64,000 bases of DNA from Bacillus sp. AFS041924 (GTDB lineage: Bacteria; Bacillota; Bacilli; Bacillales; Bacillaceae_G): NCBI RefSeq assembly GCF_002577195.1, contig NZ_NULG01000004.1, forward strand, positions 1-64,000, in the 5' to 3' direction. The notes beneath the pieces are model-generated. The model made no database searches. It saw only the letters and a program-made list of their open reading frames with translations, and was not told where the DNA came from. This document shows, piece after piece, positions 27,374-36,833 of this stretch. The position numbers and the translations under genes were made by a program. The number at the start of each line of letters is the position of its first letter. Within the stretch, counting starts at the first letter, position 1.

Positions 27374-28372
27374 CTACTTCTCCGTAGATTTTTCAGCGAA
27401 TTTTGTATCAACTAAAATTGAATGTGGAACTTCTTTTGGCAATACACCAGAGTTTTTCATGATAGTTTGAAGATTATTCCACTCATCTTCTTCTAATATT
27501 GGATTTGTTGAATAAGAGTTTTGAGACTTATAACGATCAATCACTTTTATTGAAATGTCTAAAGGTGTATCTTTAAAAAATGGTGCAACACTTTTTGCAA
27601 TTTCTTCAGCAGTATGAGTGTCCACCCATTGCTCTGCTTCATAAATAGCATCTGTAAATTTTTGAGCTGTTTCTGGGTTCTTCTTCAAATAACTTTCCTT
27701 TGCGATGAAAGCTGTATAAGGAACTTTTCCAGATTCCAAACCGAATGAAGCAACGATTTTACCTCTTCCTTCTTTTTCCATAATACTTGCTGTAGGCTCG
27801 AACAATTGAACATACTCTCCAGTACCTGAAGCATATGCATTCGCTATATTTGCGAAGTCAATATTTTGAATTAGATTCAAATCTTTATGTGGATCTATCC
27901 CATGTTTACTTAGGACGTACTCGCCAACCATTTGTGGCATGCCACCTTTTCTTTGACCTAAAAATGTTTTGCCTTTTAGTTGATCCCAATTAAATGATTC
28001 AGTTTGATTTCTTGCTACAAGGAATGTTCCATCTGTTTGAGTCAATTGGGCAAAGCTTTTTACTGGATCATTTGCTCCTTGCGCATATACATAAATAGTT
28101 GTTTCAGGACCAACTAATCCAATATCCGCACCGTTTGACAATACAGCAGTCATTGTTTTGTCTCCACCTGCAGTAGTCGTTATTTCAACATCTAATCCAT
28201 GCTTTTTGAAGATTCCTTCACTAACAGCAACATATTGAGGCGCATAAAATAGTGAATGTGTTACTTCTGCCACTCTCACCTTTGTATTGCCATCTTTGGA
28301 TTTATCTTTCGAACAAGCGCCTAAAATAGAAGCAACTAATAAAAATAAAACAACGAACCATTTGATTTTCAT
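27374..28372 (-). CDS. ytlA: ABC transporter substrate-binding lipoprotein (YtlA-like)
   Basis: A 332-aa NMT1/THI5/SsuA-type binding protein. The lipoprotein signal ends in LGAC with Cys20 as the lipidation site. The body begins VRVAEVTHSLFYAPQYVAVSEG, the usual start of this fold. Relatives carry thiamine pyrimidines or sulfonates. No TPP riboswitch is visible upstream, so the substrate is left open. It is the first gene of the ytlACD operon. Confidence 0.88.
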   Translation of the reverse strand: MKIKWFVVLFLLVASILGACSKDKSKDGNTKVRVAEVTHSLFYAPQYVAVSEGIFKKHGLDVEITTTAGGDKTMTAVLSNGADIGLVGPETTIYVYAQGANDPVKSFAQLTQTDGTFLVARNQTESFNWDQLKGKTFLGQRKGGMPQMVGEYVLSKHGIDPHKDLNLIQNIDFANIANAYASGTGEYVQLFEPTASIMEKEGRGKIVASFGLESGKVPYTAFIAKESYLKKNPETAQKFTDAIYEAEQWVDTHTAEEIAKSVAPFFKDTPLDISIKVIDRYKSQNSYSTNPILEEDEWNNLQTIMKNSGVLPKEVPHSILVDTKFAEKSTEK

Positions 28373-28514
28373 TTAATCCCTCCTAATCGAAAATATACAA
28401 TTAGCCTATGCAATAGGAGAAAATGGGTGAATGCGGAGTTCTGTCTGCATGAAATGCTTGGATACTTCTGACCAGTTAAGAATTTTAAAAAAATAAATGT
28501 TATTTGAGCAAAGA

Positions 28515-28562
28515 AAAAACCTCTCTTTATTCCTTTTTTAGGAAAGTAGAGAGGTTTTTATA
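28515..28562. terminator. Terminator after the Rrf2-type regulator
   Basis: aaaaaacctctct/agagaggttttt with an inner ttcct/aggaa pair. It lies between the regulator's stop and the start of the ytl operon. Confidence 0.85.
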
Positions 28563-29049
28563 TATTGCTCTTCGAAAAATATTTCCGAGTATCTTCACGT
28601 ATTTCGTTAGGTAAAACAGTTGCTAATTCTTTGTTTAACCACGAAAGTGTTTTACTACGTAAATATTCATGCATTTTTTCTTCTGCAGAGAGCATGACTA
28701 AATTGATCGTACAGGTGGCACTTGGCGTACAACCTTTTTCTCTATATAGATAACCATTATCTTTAATATTTTTACATTGAAATATAGGTTTAGAACCTTC
28801 AACTGCCTCAATTACATCCCAAAAGGAAATTTCTTCTGGAGATTTAGCAAGTTTAAAACCACCTTTAACTCCTGGAACCGAACTTACAATACCAGCTTTA
28901 GATAATTTACTAAAAATCTTTGAAAGATATGTATCCGAAACACCTTGAAAGAAGGATAGTTCCTTTATTCCAATTGGAGAATCTTCAGGATTATCAATTA
29001 AATAAACTAGGCAGTGAAGTGCATACTCAACTCCAACGCTATACTGCAT
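28558..29049 (-). CDS. Rrf2-family transcriptional regulator
   Basis: A 163-aa protein. The winged helix spans about residues 1-75. Three cysteines in the usual Fe-S region (Cys92, Cys107, Cys113) suggest an iron-sulfur or thiol sensor, as in IscR/NsrR relatives. It stands between the ytl operon (same strand, downstream) and a divergent AhpD-like gene. The 230-nt divergent region contains a palindrome (29190-29222) that could be its operator. The signal sensed is unknown. Confidence 0.87.
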   Translation of the reverse strand: MQYSVGVEYALHCLVYLIDNPEDSPIGIKELSFFQGVSDTYLSKIFSKLSKAGIVSSVPGVKGGFKLAKSPEEISFWDVIEAVEGSKPIFQCKNIKDNGYLYREKGCTPSATCTINLVMLSAEEKMHEYLRSKTLSWLNKELATVLPNEIREDTRKYFSKSNI

Positions 29050-29189
29050 TCAAACACCTTCTTCATAAAAGAGATTATTAAAATTAATCTTAGAAATGTT
29101 TTATTTCTTTGTCAAACATTTAATTTTAGTAGCAATTAGCAGGTAAAAGAAGTTTGACAGAATAAAATAAACGATTTATTATAGATTAT

Positions 29190-29226
29190 ATCAATCGGCG
29201 ATTAAATGAGTCGCTAATTGATTTTT
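29190..29226 (+). promoter_or_regulatory. Palindrome upstream of the AhpD-like gene
   Basis: The arms ATCAAT-cg-GCGA and TCGC-ta-ATTGAT face each other across 9 nt and are followed by TTTT. It could be an Rrf2 operator or a small attenuator 60 nt before the gene. Confidence 0.4.
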
Positions 29227-29282
29227 GCATTTCTATAGTAAATCAATTATTTTTATAATTAACTTTTTAAGGGGGAAATAAA

Positions 29283-29726
29283 ATGAAACAACAAATTAAT
29301 TATTATAAGTTAGCACCAGAAGCAATAAAAATCATGATGGAAATGGAAAAGTATACTAAAGCAACAGGTATAGACCATAAACTTAGAGAACTTATTAAAA
29401 TTCGTGCTTCACAAATTAATGGTTGTGCATACTGCATTGACATGCATACCTCTGAAGCAAGAGAAATAGGAGAAACGGAACAACGTATATATTGTCTTAG
29501 TACGTGGAAAGAGTGTACATTTTACACAGATGCAGAAAAAGCAGCATTAGAGTTAACAGAGCATATTACATTAATCCCGAATAAAGGTGTGCCTGCTGAA
29601 CTTTATAATCGCATTAGTAAACACTTTAGCGAAAAAGATTATATAAATCTTGTGTTCATAATAAATCAAATTAACAGTTGGAATAGAATCTCTATTTCAA
29701 TGGGGAATACGCCAACTGTAAAATAA
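29283..29726 (+). CDS. Carboxymuconolactone decarboxylase/AhpD-family protein
   Basis: A 147-aa protein. The redox motif CAYCIDMH has Cys48, Cys51 and His55, the arrangement of AhpD-type peroxidase partners. The helical CMD fold is expected. AAGGGGG precedes the ATG. It is divergent from the Rrf2 regulator, whose likely target it is. A peroxide or aldehyde stress role is plausible but not shown. Confidence 0.88.
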   Translation: MKQQINYYKLAPEAIKIMMEMEKYTKATGIDHKLRELIKIRASQINGCAYCIDMHTSEAREIGETEQRIYCLSTWKECTFYTDAEKAALELTEHITLIPNKGVPAELYNRISKHFSEKDYINLVFIINQINSWNRISISMGNTPTVK

Positions 29727-29741
29727 TTGCCTTTGTTATAG

Positions 29742-29776
29742 AAAAAGCATCCAAATGAATTGGATGCTTTAATTTA
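29742..29776 (+). terminator. Terminator of the AhpD-like gene
   Basis: aaagcatcca/tggatgcttt hairpin followed by a weak T-rich tail. Confidence 0.75.
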
Positions 29777-29892
29777 TAATGATTTGATGACTTGTTAGAT
29801 GTGAGGTTGCAATAGAGCAGGAGAGATTAAAAAAAGCTCTTTCATTTAAGCATTAGGTTGATAGGGAATCTTTGGTTTTTTTTAAAACGATC

Positions 29893-29943
29893 AAAAAAGG
29901 GGCTGCTCAAAAGTCATTCATTCTGACTTTTGGACAGCCCTTA
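29893..29943 (-). terminator. Terminator of pckA
   Basis: A long hairpin, gggctgctcaaaagtca paired with tgacttttggacagccc. On the minus strand it ends in a T-run. Confidence 0.88.
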
Positions 29944-29960
29944 CATTTTTATTGATTAAA

Positions 29961-31547
29961 TTATTTTAAAGGTCCACCAAGCTCAGCTAATTGAGCATCA
30001 AAGCCTTCAAACTTTTTGAAGTTTTCTTTGAATTTCGTTACTAATTCAAGAGCTTTTTGGTCATAAGCTGATTTATCTTCCCACGTTGTTGAAGGAACTA
30101 ATACGCTATCAGGTACACCAGGTACATGAGTTGGAATTGCTAAACCGAAAAACTCATCTTGTGTAGTGTCAATGTTGTTTAAATCCCCTTCAAGTGCAGC
30201 GTGAACCATTGCTCTTGTGTAAGATAGATTCATACGTTTACCTACACCATATTCTCCACCAGTCCAACCAGTGTTTACTAAGAATACATTTACATTATGC
30301 TTTTCAATTTTTTCACCAAGCATTTTTGCATATTCTACAGCTGGAAGCGGTAAGAATGGTGATCCGAAACATGTAGAGAATGTTACTTGTGGAGAAGTAA
30401 CACCACGCTCAGTACCTGCTAATTTACTAGTAAATCCACTTAAGAAGTGGTACATTGCTTGCTCTTTTGTTAATTTACTGATTGGAGGTAATACTCCAAA
30501 TGCATCAGCAGTTAAAAAGATAATTGCATGTGGATGTCCAGCAACGCTTGGTTCAATGATATTTTGAATTGCTTGCATTGGGTATGCAGCACGAGTATTT
30601 TCTGTTAAAGTTGTATCATCATAGTCAGCTAAACGGCTATCAGATTTAACCACTACATTTTCTAAAACAGTACCAAATTTAATTGCAGAGAAAATTTGTG
30701 GCTCTTTTTCAAATGTTAAATTGATACATTTAGCGTAGCAACCGCCTTCAATATTGAATACACCATTATCTGACCAGCCATGCTCGTCATCACCGATTAG
30801 CTTACGGTCTGCATCTGCAGATAATGTTGTTTTACCAGTTCCTGATAATCCAAAGAATAATGCCACATCGCCTTCGCTACCAACGTTAGCAGAACAGTGC
30901 ATTGGTAAAACATTATTTTGTGGTAATAGGAAATTCATGATTGAGAAAATAGATTTTTTCATTTCACCAGCGTATTCCGTACCACCAATTAAGATTATTT
31001 TCTTTTCAAATGATATAATTACAAATGCCTCTGAATTTGTTCCATCTACTACTGGATCTGCTTTAAATGTAGGAGCAGAAACAATTGTAAATTCTGCTTC
31101 ATGAGTTTGAAGTTCTTGCTCAGTTGGGCGAATAAATAATTGGTGAGCAAATAAGTTGTGCCATGCAAATTCGTTAATTACTTGGATTGGTAAACGATAC
31201 TCAGTATCAGCACCTGCAAATCCTTTAAATAAGAATAATTCGTTACGATCTTTTAAGTAGTTAAGTACTTTGCTATACAATTTTTCAAATACGTCAGCAG
31301 AGATTGGTCGGTTTACTGAACCCCAATCGATTAAATTTTCAACAGATGCCTCTTGAACAATAAATTTATCCTTAGGTGAACGTCCAGTATATTTTCCTGT
31401 TGAAACGCTAACTGCTCCTGTTGACGTTAAAATTCCTTCTTGTCTTGTTAGGACTTTTTCAACTAACTCAGAAACGCTAAGTTGGTTATACATTTGATTA
31501 CTAGTAAGTAATTCGTTTAATTCAAAGTTTACATCAACTGTCTTCAT
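29961..31547 (-). CDS. pckA: Phosphoenolpyruvate carboxykinase (ATP)
   Basis: It converts oxaloacetate and ATP to PEP and carbon dioxide for gluconeogenesis. The protein is 528 aa, one more than B. subtilis PckA. The kinase-1a P-loop [13 protein letters not shown] and the following [20 protein letters not shown] metal site are complete. It is divergent from metK, as in B. subtilis. Its promoter region contains matches to the CcpN operator. Confidence 0.97.
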   Translation of the reverse strand: MKTVDVNFELNELLTSNQMYNQLSVSELVEKVLTRQEGILTSTGAVSVSTGKYTGRSPKDKFIVQEASVENLIDWGSVNRPISADVFEKLYSKVLNYLKDRNELFLFKGFAGADTEYRLPIQVINEFAWHNLFAHQLFIRPTEQELQTHEAEFTIVSAPTFKADPVVDGTNSEAFVIISFEKKIILIGGTEYAGEMKKSIFSIMNFLLPQNNVLPMHCSANVGSEGDVALFFGLSGTGKTTLSADADRKLIGDDEHGWSDNGVFNIEGGCYAKCINLTFEKEPQIFSAIKFGTVLENVVVKSDSRLADYDDTTLTENTRAAYPMQAIQNIIEPSVAGHPHAIIFLTADAFGVLPPISKLTKEQAMYHFLSGFTSKLAGTERGVTSPQVTFSTCFGSPFLPLPAVEYAKMLGEKIEKHNVNVFLVNTGWTGGEYGVGKRMNLSYTRAMVHAALEGDLNNIDTTQDEFFGLAIPTHVPGVPDSVLVPSTTWEDKSAYDQKALELVTKFKENFKKFEGFDAQLAELGGPLK

Positions 31548-31603
31548 ATACTAATACCATCCTTTAAATATAATTTGTCTGCCGTGTAGGTATCTCGATA
31601 AAT

Positions 31604-31660
31604 AGTATAACACATTTATTTTAATAGTGTATACTATTAGTTAGCAAAATGTGTTATGAA
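31604..31660 (-). promoter_or_regulatory. Probable CcpN operators of pckA
   Basis: On the minus strand 31604-31614 reads TGTGTTATACT, a full match to the CcpN consensus TRTGHYATAYW as I recall it, and it covers the likely -10. A second, inverted and less exact site (TGTGTTATGAA, plus strand 31650-31660) faces it. CcpN represses pckA and gapB during glycolytic growth in B. subtilis. Confidence 0.55.
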
Positions 31661-31812
31661 TTTGATTAAAAAATAAATTTGAGTAAAATTTACTTATAAA
31701 ATGAAGTAAGTTTTATAAAGGTAAGGATAATAATTAGTAATTTCCCATTAAATAGAAATGAATGTAGAGATAAAGTTATTGTAGAATTATGTCTAAGTTA
31801 TGATGAAAATTG

Positions 31813-31841
31813 TTGACAAGAAAGTGAAATTTTAATATGAT
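31813..31841 (+). promoter_or_regulatory. Sigma-A promoter of metK
   Basis: TTGACA (31813-31818), a 17-nt spacer and TATGAT (31836-31841). It starts the S-box leader. Confidence 0.85.
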
Positions 31842-31858
31842 ACTTTTCATACGGATAC

Positions 31859-32040
31859 TCTCTTATCCCGAGTAGGTGGAGGGATACAGGCCCTACGAAG
31901 CCCAGCAACCTCACTTTTAGTGAAAGGTGCTGAACCTGATGCAAGACATTTTTTTTATGTCTTGGACGATAAGAGCGAAAGGCAAATAACCAAGAACCCT
32001 TTCCTCATGTAATATTTGATAAGAGGAAGGCTTTTTTTTT
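31859..32040 (+). promoter_or_regulatory. SAM-I (S-box) riboswitch with terminator
   Basis: P1 is ctcttatc (31859-31866) and gataagag (31968-31975). The conserved S-box blocks gggatacaggccctacgaag, cccagcaacc and gctgaacctgatgcaag are present. The terminator arms lie at 31998-32006 and 32023-32030, followed by a long T-run. SAM binding should stop transcription before metK. Confidence 0.96.
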
Positions 32041-32184
32041 GCTCAAAACTTAAATACAGTGGCAATTTCGTAATTTACACTGAGTTATCTTTATCTTAAA
32101 TGGGAAACATAGGAATAGGAACAAACTTTTTATTCTTATGTTGAGAAAAAAGAGATCCGTCAATTCAATTTAGGAGGGGACTCA

Positions 32185-33381
32185 ATGTCACAACGTCGTT
32201 TATTTACTTCAGAATCAGTTACAGAAGGACATCCAGATAAAATCTGTGACCAAATCTCAGATTCAATTCTTGATGCAATTTTAGCAAATGATCCGAATGC
32301 TCGTGTAGCAGCGGAAACTTCAGTTACAACAGGTTTAGTACTTGTTGCAGGTGAAATTACAACTTCTACTTATGTAGATATTCCAAAAATCGTTCGCGAA
32401 ACAATCCGTGAAATCGGTTATGACCGTGCAAAATACGGATTTGATGCAGATACATGTGCAGTTTTAACTTCTATCGATGAGCAATCAGCAGATATCGCTC
32501 TAGGTGTAGACCAAGCGTTAGAAGCTCGTGAAGGTAGCATGTCAGATGAAGAAATCGAAGCAATCGGAGCAGGTGACCAAGGTTTAATGTTCGGTTTTGC
32601 TGTAAATGAAACACCTGAATTAATGCCACTTCCAATTTCATTATCTCATAAAATCGCACGCCGTTTAACTGAAGTTAGAAAAAATGAAACAGTTTCTTAC
32701 TTACGTCCAGACGGTAAAACGCAAGTAACAGTTGAGTATGATGAAAACAATAAACCAGTTCGTATTGATGCAATCGTAGTATCAACACAACACGGTCCAG
32801 AAGCTACTCAAGATCAAATTGAAAATGATATTAAAGAACTTGTAATTAAACCAGTTGTACCAGCTGAGTTAATTGATGAAAATACAAAATTCTTTATCAA
32901 CCCAACAGGTCGTTTCGTAATCGGTGGACCTCAAGGTGATGCAGGTTTAACAGGTCGTAAAATTATCGTTGATACTTACGGTGGATATGCTCGTCACGGT
33001 GGTGGCGCATTCTCTGGTAAAGATGCAACTAAAGTTGACCGTTCTGCTGCTTATGCTGCACGTTACGTTGCGAAAAACATCGTAGCTGCTGGATTAGCTG
33101 ATAAAGCTGAAGTTCAATTAGCATATGCAATTGGTGTAGCTAAACCAGTTTCAATCGCTATTGATACTTTTGGTACAGGTAAAGTTTCAGAAGAAAAATT
33201 AGTTGAAGTAATTCGCAACAACTTCGACCTACGTCCAGCTGGAATTATTAAAATGCTTGACCTACGTCGTCCAATTTACAAACAAACTGCTGCTTATGGT
33301 CACTTTGGCCGTACAGATATCGACCTTCCTTGGGAGCGTACTGATAAAGCTGAAGCTTTAAAAACTGAAGCAGGTCTATAA
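32185..33381 (+). CDS. metK: S-adenosylmethionine synthetase
   Basis: It makes SAM from methionine and ATP. The protein is 398 aa. The signature [10 protein letters not shown] and the P-loop-like [16 protein letters not shown] are intact. Codons are strongly biased, as expected for a highly expressed gene. AGGAGGGG precedes the ATG. Expression is controlled by the S-box leader, and its product feeds SpeD and methyltransferases encoded in this window. Confidence 0.98.
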   Translation: MSQRRLFTSESVTEGHPDKICDQISDSILDAILANDPNARVAAETSVTTGLVLVAGEITTSTYVDIPKIVRETIREIGYDRAKYGFDADTCAVLTSIDEQSADIALGVDQALEAREGSMSDEEIEAIGAGDQGLMFGFAVNETPELMPLPISLSHKIARRLTEVRKNETVSYLRPDGKTQVTVEYDENNKPVRIDAIVVSTQHGPEATQDQIENDIKELVIKPVVPAELIDENTKFFINPTGRFVIGGPQGDAGLTGRKIIVDTYGGYARHGGGAFSGKDATKVDRSAAYAARYVAKNIVAAGLADKAEVQLAYAIGVAKPVSIAIDTFGTGKVSEEKLVEVIRNNFDLRPAGIIKMLDLRRPIYKQTAAYGHFGRTDIDLPWERTDKAEALKTEAGL

Positions 33382-33390
33382 TTAAAAGAT

Positions 33391-33430
33391 TAAGGCTGAA
33401 TACAGCATTTGCTGTATTCAGTCTTTTTTT
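33391..33430 (+). terminator. Terminator of metK
   Basis: ggctgaatacagc/gctgtattcagtc followed by a T-run. Confidence 0.9.
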
Positions 33431-33538
33431 TGTTTATTTAGAGTTACAATCTATAGAAGACATTTATATGTAGGCATACTTAAAAATCATTTTTCATAGG
33501 TTTAAATGACTAACTCAAAGTTTGTAATGGAGGAACCT

Positions 33539-34528
33539 ATGAAAGCAATTATCTGTACAAAATATGGTCCACCAGAAGTTCTTCAGCTAAAAGAAGTTGA
33601 AAAACCTACAATAAACGATGATGAAGTGTTGATTAAATTACACGCAACAACTGTAACAGCAGGAGATGTATTGCTAAGAGCCTCAGATTTCCCTATTATG
33701 TATTGGCTACCCTCTCGACTAATGTTTGGCTTAACCAAGCCGAGAAATAAAATACCAGGTAGTGAGCTAGCAGGGGAAATTGTATCAGTTGGCAAGAATG
33801 TAACAAAATTTAAAACCGGAGACCAAGTTTTTGGATATAGCGGATTTACTTTTGGTACTAATGCTGAATATATTACATTGCATGAGGAAGGAGTACTCAC
33901 AAAAAAACCAATTAATATGACATTTGAGCAAGCTACAGCAGTGCCTGTCGGAGCAATTACTGCACTATATTTTTTAAGAAAGAGTATTATCCAAAATGGG
34001 CAAAGAGTCCTTATTTATGGTGCATCGGGAAGTGTGGGAACCTATGCAATTCAACTAGCGAATTATTTCGGAACAGAAGTAACTGCTGTATGTAGTACAC
34101 CAAATTTAGAACTAGTCAGATCGCTAGGAGCAAAAGAAGTGATTGATTATACAAAGGAAGACGTTGCTAATAGAGTGAAAACATATGACATAATTTTTGA
34201 TACGGTCGGTAAGAGTTCTTTTTCAGATTGTAAAAGATTACTTAATAAAGATGGGGTCTACTTATTAAGCGCAGTATGGAAGCTTTCAGTGTGTTTTCAA
34301 GCAATCTGGAGTAATTTATTAAGTCATAATAAAGCCATTCTAGGAGTGGCAGATATGAACAAAGAAGATTTGAATTATATAAAAGCACTTATTGAAGCAG
34401 ATAAATTAAAAGCTGTGATTGATCGGCAGTACCCACTTGAACAAATTGTTGAAGCACATCGTTACGTAGAACAAGGACATAAGAAGGGGAATGTTGTAAT
34501 TAATATTAGAGGTACTAATCAGCTATAA
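33539..34528 (+). CDS. Zinc-less MDR NAD(P)-dependent oxidoreductase
   Basis: A 329-aa quinone-oxidoreductase-like member of the medium-chain dehydrogenase family. It has the N-terminal GroES-like domain, the nucleotide-binding motif YGASGSVGTYAIQLA (near residue 158) and no structural zinc Cys cluster. ATG 33539 has GGAGG 5 nt upstream; the longer frame from 33506 covers the ribosome site. It is monocistronic. The substrate (quinone, enone or alcohol) is unknown. Confidence 0.87.
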   Translation: MKAIICTKYGPPEVLQLKEVEKPTINDDEVLIKLHATTVTAGDVLLRASDFPIMYWLPSRLMFGLTKPRNKIPGSELAGEIVSVGKNVTKFKTGDQVFGYSGFTFGTNAEYITLHEEGVLTKKPINMTFEQATAVPVGAITALYFLRKSIIQNGQRVLIYGASGSVGTYAIQLANYFGTEVTAVCSTPNLELVRSLGAKEVIDYTKEDVANRVKTYDIIFDTVGKSSFSDCKRLLNKDGVYLLSAVWKLSVCFQAIWSNLLSHNKAILGVADMNKEDLNYIKALIEADKLKAVIDRQYPLEQIVEAHRYVEQGHKKGNVVINIRGTNQL

Positions 34529-34542
34529 GCGTATCATACAAG

Positions 34543-34573
34543 AATCCCTCAAAAATGGCTTTTGAGGGATTTC
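34543..34573 (+). terminator. Terminator of the oxidoreductase gene
   Basis: aatccctcaaaa/ttttgagggatt hairpin. Confidence 0.8.
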
Positions 34574-34687
34574 GTTTAATGTATAAATTGGTAATTAATG
34601 AAGAAAAAATTGACTAATTTACAAATTTTAGGTAATGTAACTCCGGCACTGTCTTCGCTTTAAAGCTTGTCCATTGGAGAGCTTTCT

Positions 34688-34852
34688 TTATAGATTTTCA
34701 TTTTGTTGTCTTATTTCTTCTCCAGCTAAAATCATATTTGCTGTTTCAATTTTGCGGTGTTCATCTACTGAATGACCAGGGTCGAGATTATTAAGGTTCG
34801 CTTGTATTTTCATTTGTTCTTCATTTATGAGGGGTTTATTTTGCTTAGTCAA
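34688..34852 (-). CDS. Small hydrophilic protein, unknown function
   Basis: A 54-aa protein starting at TTG 34852 with GGAGG six nt upstream. It is charged and helical, with no Cys or membrane segment, and ends in AGEEIRQQNENL. I do not recognise the family. The strong ribosome site and protein-like composition argue that it is real. It lies in the gap between a terminator and the glycosidase gene. Confidence 0.55.
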   Translation of the reverse strand: MTKQNKPLINEEQMKIQANLNNLDPGHSVDEHRKIETANMILAGEEIRQQNENL

Positions 34853-34955
34853 ATTATGACCTCCATATAGATAGTAGAAACGTGAAGAAATTCTTCATTG
34901 TACTTAGTCTTAACGAATTGACTAACTTCATTCAAAAATACAAGAGATGAAATAG

Positions 34956-35936
34956 TTAATTTCCTAATTCATTAACTAATTTTTGATATGTGAAATAAGC
35001 AGGCTTAGGTGTATAATCATCCTTCATAATGCCAAATTGATGGAATAGGTCGTCTTTTGAGCTATCAGCATCCCTTAAACCGAAAAATTCATAATGTGTA
35101 ATATTTAGTTCTTGGCGGAGTCTGTAGACCGTTCGAATGACTTTTTCAAGGACGACTGTTTGCTTAGCATACGTTCTTTCAATTTGTATAAATGGATTTT
35201 TCCCAGTTGGCCATCCATTCTCTGTAATGTGGATTGGAAGTTCGAAAGGAAAACCAATGCGATTTAACGTCTCTCGAAATTTACGTAGTATATTTTCTAC
35301 TGAAGCTGCAATTTCCTCTATTTCTAGTGGTTCTTCAAATACATCTACATAAAAATTATGACCTACATAATCAATTGAACGAATTAGTTCGTCTCCGCCA
35401 ATTTTCATTAATTTCTCCCAAAAATGTGGAATTGTTTTTTCTCCCTCAGGAACCGACCCAAACCCAATTTTAATAGTTAAATTGCTTTTTTTAATTTCTT
35501 CTTGTGCAATTATTACTCCTTGTACAAGCGCTTCTATTACATATGGTTTGGATCCATCCATAAACGATAAATTAGGCTCATTTGTGATCTGAATCGAATC
35601 AAGGTAAATGCCATATCCTTTAATTACTTTACGAACAAAATTCAACCAATAATCTAGTGACAAACTTGGATCCATCAGGCAGCCAATTGTTAAATCGCCT
35701 AGTAAACCCGCGTTCTTATATCGATTTAAAGCACTAAATACTTTTTCCTCTGTTTCAGGTCCCATATAGACAGCATACATTCTTGGTAAAAGCTGTTTTG
35801 CATTACCCTTTAGCTCTTTTATGGCGGAAGAGATTTTTTCATAATTATCTTCAGGTCCAATCGCTAACCCTATAGGTGTACCAGCTACACTAAGGGGGTA
35901 GATACCAAAAGTTAATCCAGTTGAATTCATTATCAT
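34956..35936 (-). CDS. Glycoside hydrolase, clan GH-A type TIM barrel
   Basis: A 326-aa protein with two clan GH-A hallmarks: QITNEPN near residue 117 (acid/base Glu) and HITENGWPTG near 237 (nucleophile Glu). No signal peptide is visible, so it may act on imported sugars. The exact GH family is not clear. The start region reads AGGAGAGA followed by ATG ATA ATG, so it may begin at 35936 or 35930. It is divergent from a MarR-type gene with shared palindromic sites between them. Confidence 0.75.
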   Translation of the reverse strand: MIMNSTGLTFGIYPLSVAGTPIGLAIGPEDNYEKISSAIKELKGNAKQLLPRMYAVYMGPETEEKVFSALNRYKNAGLLGDLTIGCLMDPSLSLDYWLNFVRKVIKGYGIYLDSIQITNEPNLSFMDGSKPYVIEALVQGVIIAQEEIKKSNLTIKIGFGSVPEGEKTIPHFWEKLMKIGGDELIRSIDYVGHNFYVDVFEEPLEIEEIAASVENILRKFRETLNRIGFPFELPIHITENGWPTGKNPFIQIERTYAKQTVVLEKVIRTVYRLRQELNITHYEFFGLRDADSSKDDLFHQFGIMKDDYTPKPAYFTYQKLVNELGN

Positions 35937-35953
35937 TCTCTCCTTTGTTGTAT

Positions 35954-36044
35954 AGTAAATAAATATTTACTTTTTCGTTTTGATTTATTTATTATATGTG
36001 TTATTATTGAACTGTAACTCGGATAAATAATAAACTTTTATTTA
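35954..36044. promoter_or_regulatory. Probable MarR operators in the divergent region
   Basis: A palindrome AGTAAATA-aa-TATTTACT at 35954-35971 and a weaker repeat TAAATAA-7 nt-TTATTTA at 36024-36044. They lie between the glycosidase gene and the MarR gene, the classic place for an autorepressed divergent pair. Confidence 0.55.
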
Positions 36045-36090
36045 CTATATGTCAATTTGGGAATTTTTTCACGGAAAGGTTTGAAGTAAA

Positions 36091-36546
36091 ATGAATTCAA
36101 ATCCACATCAAATTGCGGAGAAGTTTATTCAACTACTTCCGCTAGTTTTTACTAAATTTAACAAGCCAGGTTTAAAAAAATCACTAAAGAATAAACAGAC
36201 TGAGTTAACCCATTTGCAAAGTCATATACTTGAGGAATTATTTCAAACATCTGAAGGAATCTCACTTACAGAGTTAGCTCAAAATATAAGTATTTCTAAA
36301 CAGCAAATGACCCCGTTAATTATGAAATTAGAAGAAAAAGAGTATGTATCTAAAATTCAAGATGCTAATGATAAACGAAGTGTAAAAATTATACTGACAG
36401 AAAAAGGCAAAAAAGTTGTCTCTAAACGCTGGGAAGATTTTTATCATATTTTTATCGAACGGGTTGGGCAGCTTGATGAAGAAGACTTGCTAGATTTAGA
36501 TTACTCAATATACAAGATTATACGAATACTTGGGAAATTAGAATAG
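36091..36546 (+). CDS. MarR-family transcriptional regulator
   Basis: A 151-aa winged-helix protein. The recognition helix region ISISKQQMTPLIMKLEEKEY and the wing with DANDKRSVKIILTEKGKK are typical of MarR. There is no conserved Cys of the OhrR/MhqR kind. It is divergent from a glycosidase gene and probably represses both. The effector is unknown. Confidence 0.88.
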   Translation: MNSNPHQIAEKFIQLLPLVFTKFNKPGLKKSLKNKQTELTHLQSHILEELFQTSEGISLTELAQNISISKQQMTPLIMKLEEKEYVSKIQDANDKRSVKIILTEKGKKVVSKRWEDFYHIFIERVGQLDEEDLLDLDYSIYKIIRILGKLE

Positions 36547-36577
36547 AGAGTATTATCGAAATGAATGGAGTTAATTT

Positions 36578-36721
36578 CGGTTTTCAATTGAGGTTTACAA
36601 TCTCAAAACAGGAAAACAAGAAACACATCAAGAGATTATAGGAATAAACGAAATCATGGCTCAAGTGACTAAAAAAGGTAAATCAATTCATGCATATAGT
36701 TTTATCATGTTAAAAGAATAG
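36578..36721 (+). pseudogene. Small broken ORF upstream of the riboswitch
   Basis: 47 codons of protein-like sequence without a start codon, ending at TAG 36719-36721 and beginning around SIEVYNLKTGKQETH. A short frame starting at ATG 36564 (MELISVFN) reaches the same place in another phase, as if one base had been gained or lost. The family is not recognised. Confidence 0.35.
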
Positions 36722-36833
36722 CTTAATAAAAAGACCAAAGGATTTGAACTGTATTTAAAATACCAATTTATAGAAATCCTTGAACTTTACTAATTAATCG
36801 GTTAATATCATTTTATATAAAAACATAATCCAA

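Noticed and set aside
28380-28500. TPP riboswitch in front of ytlA
   Set aside because: None of the conserved TPP aptamer blocks is present despite the THI5-like binding protein.
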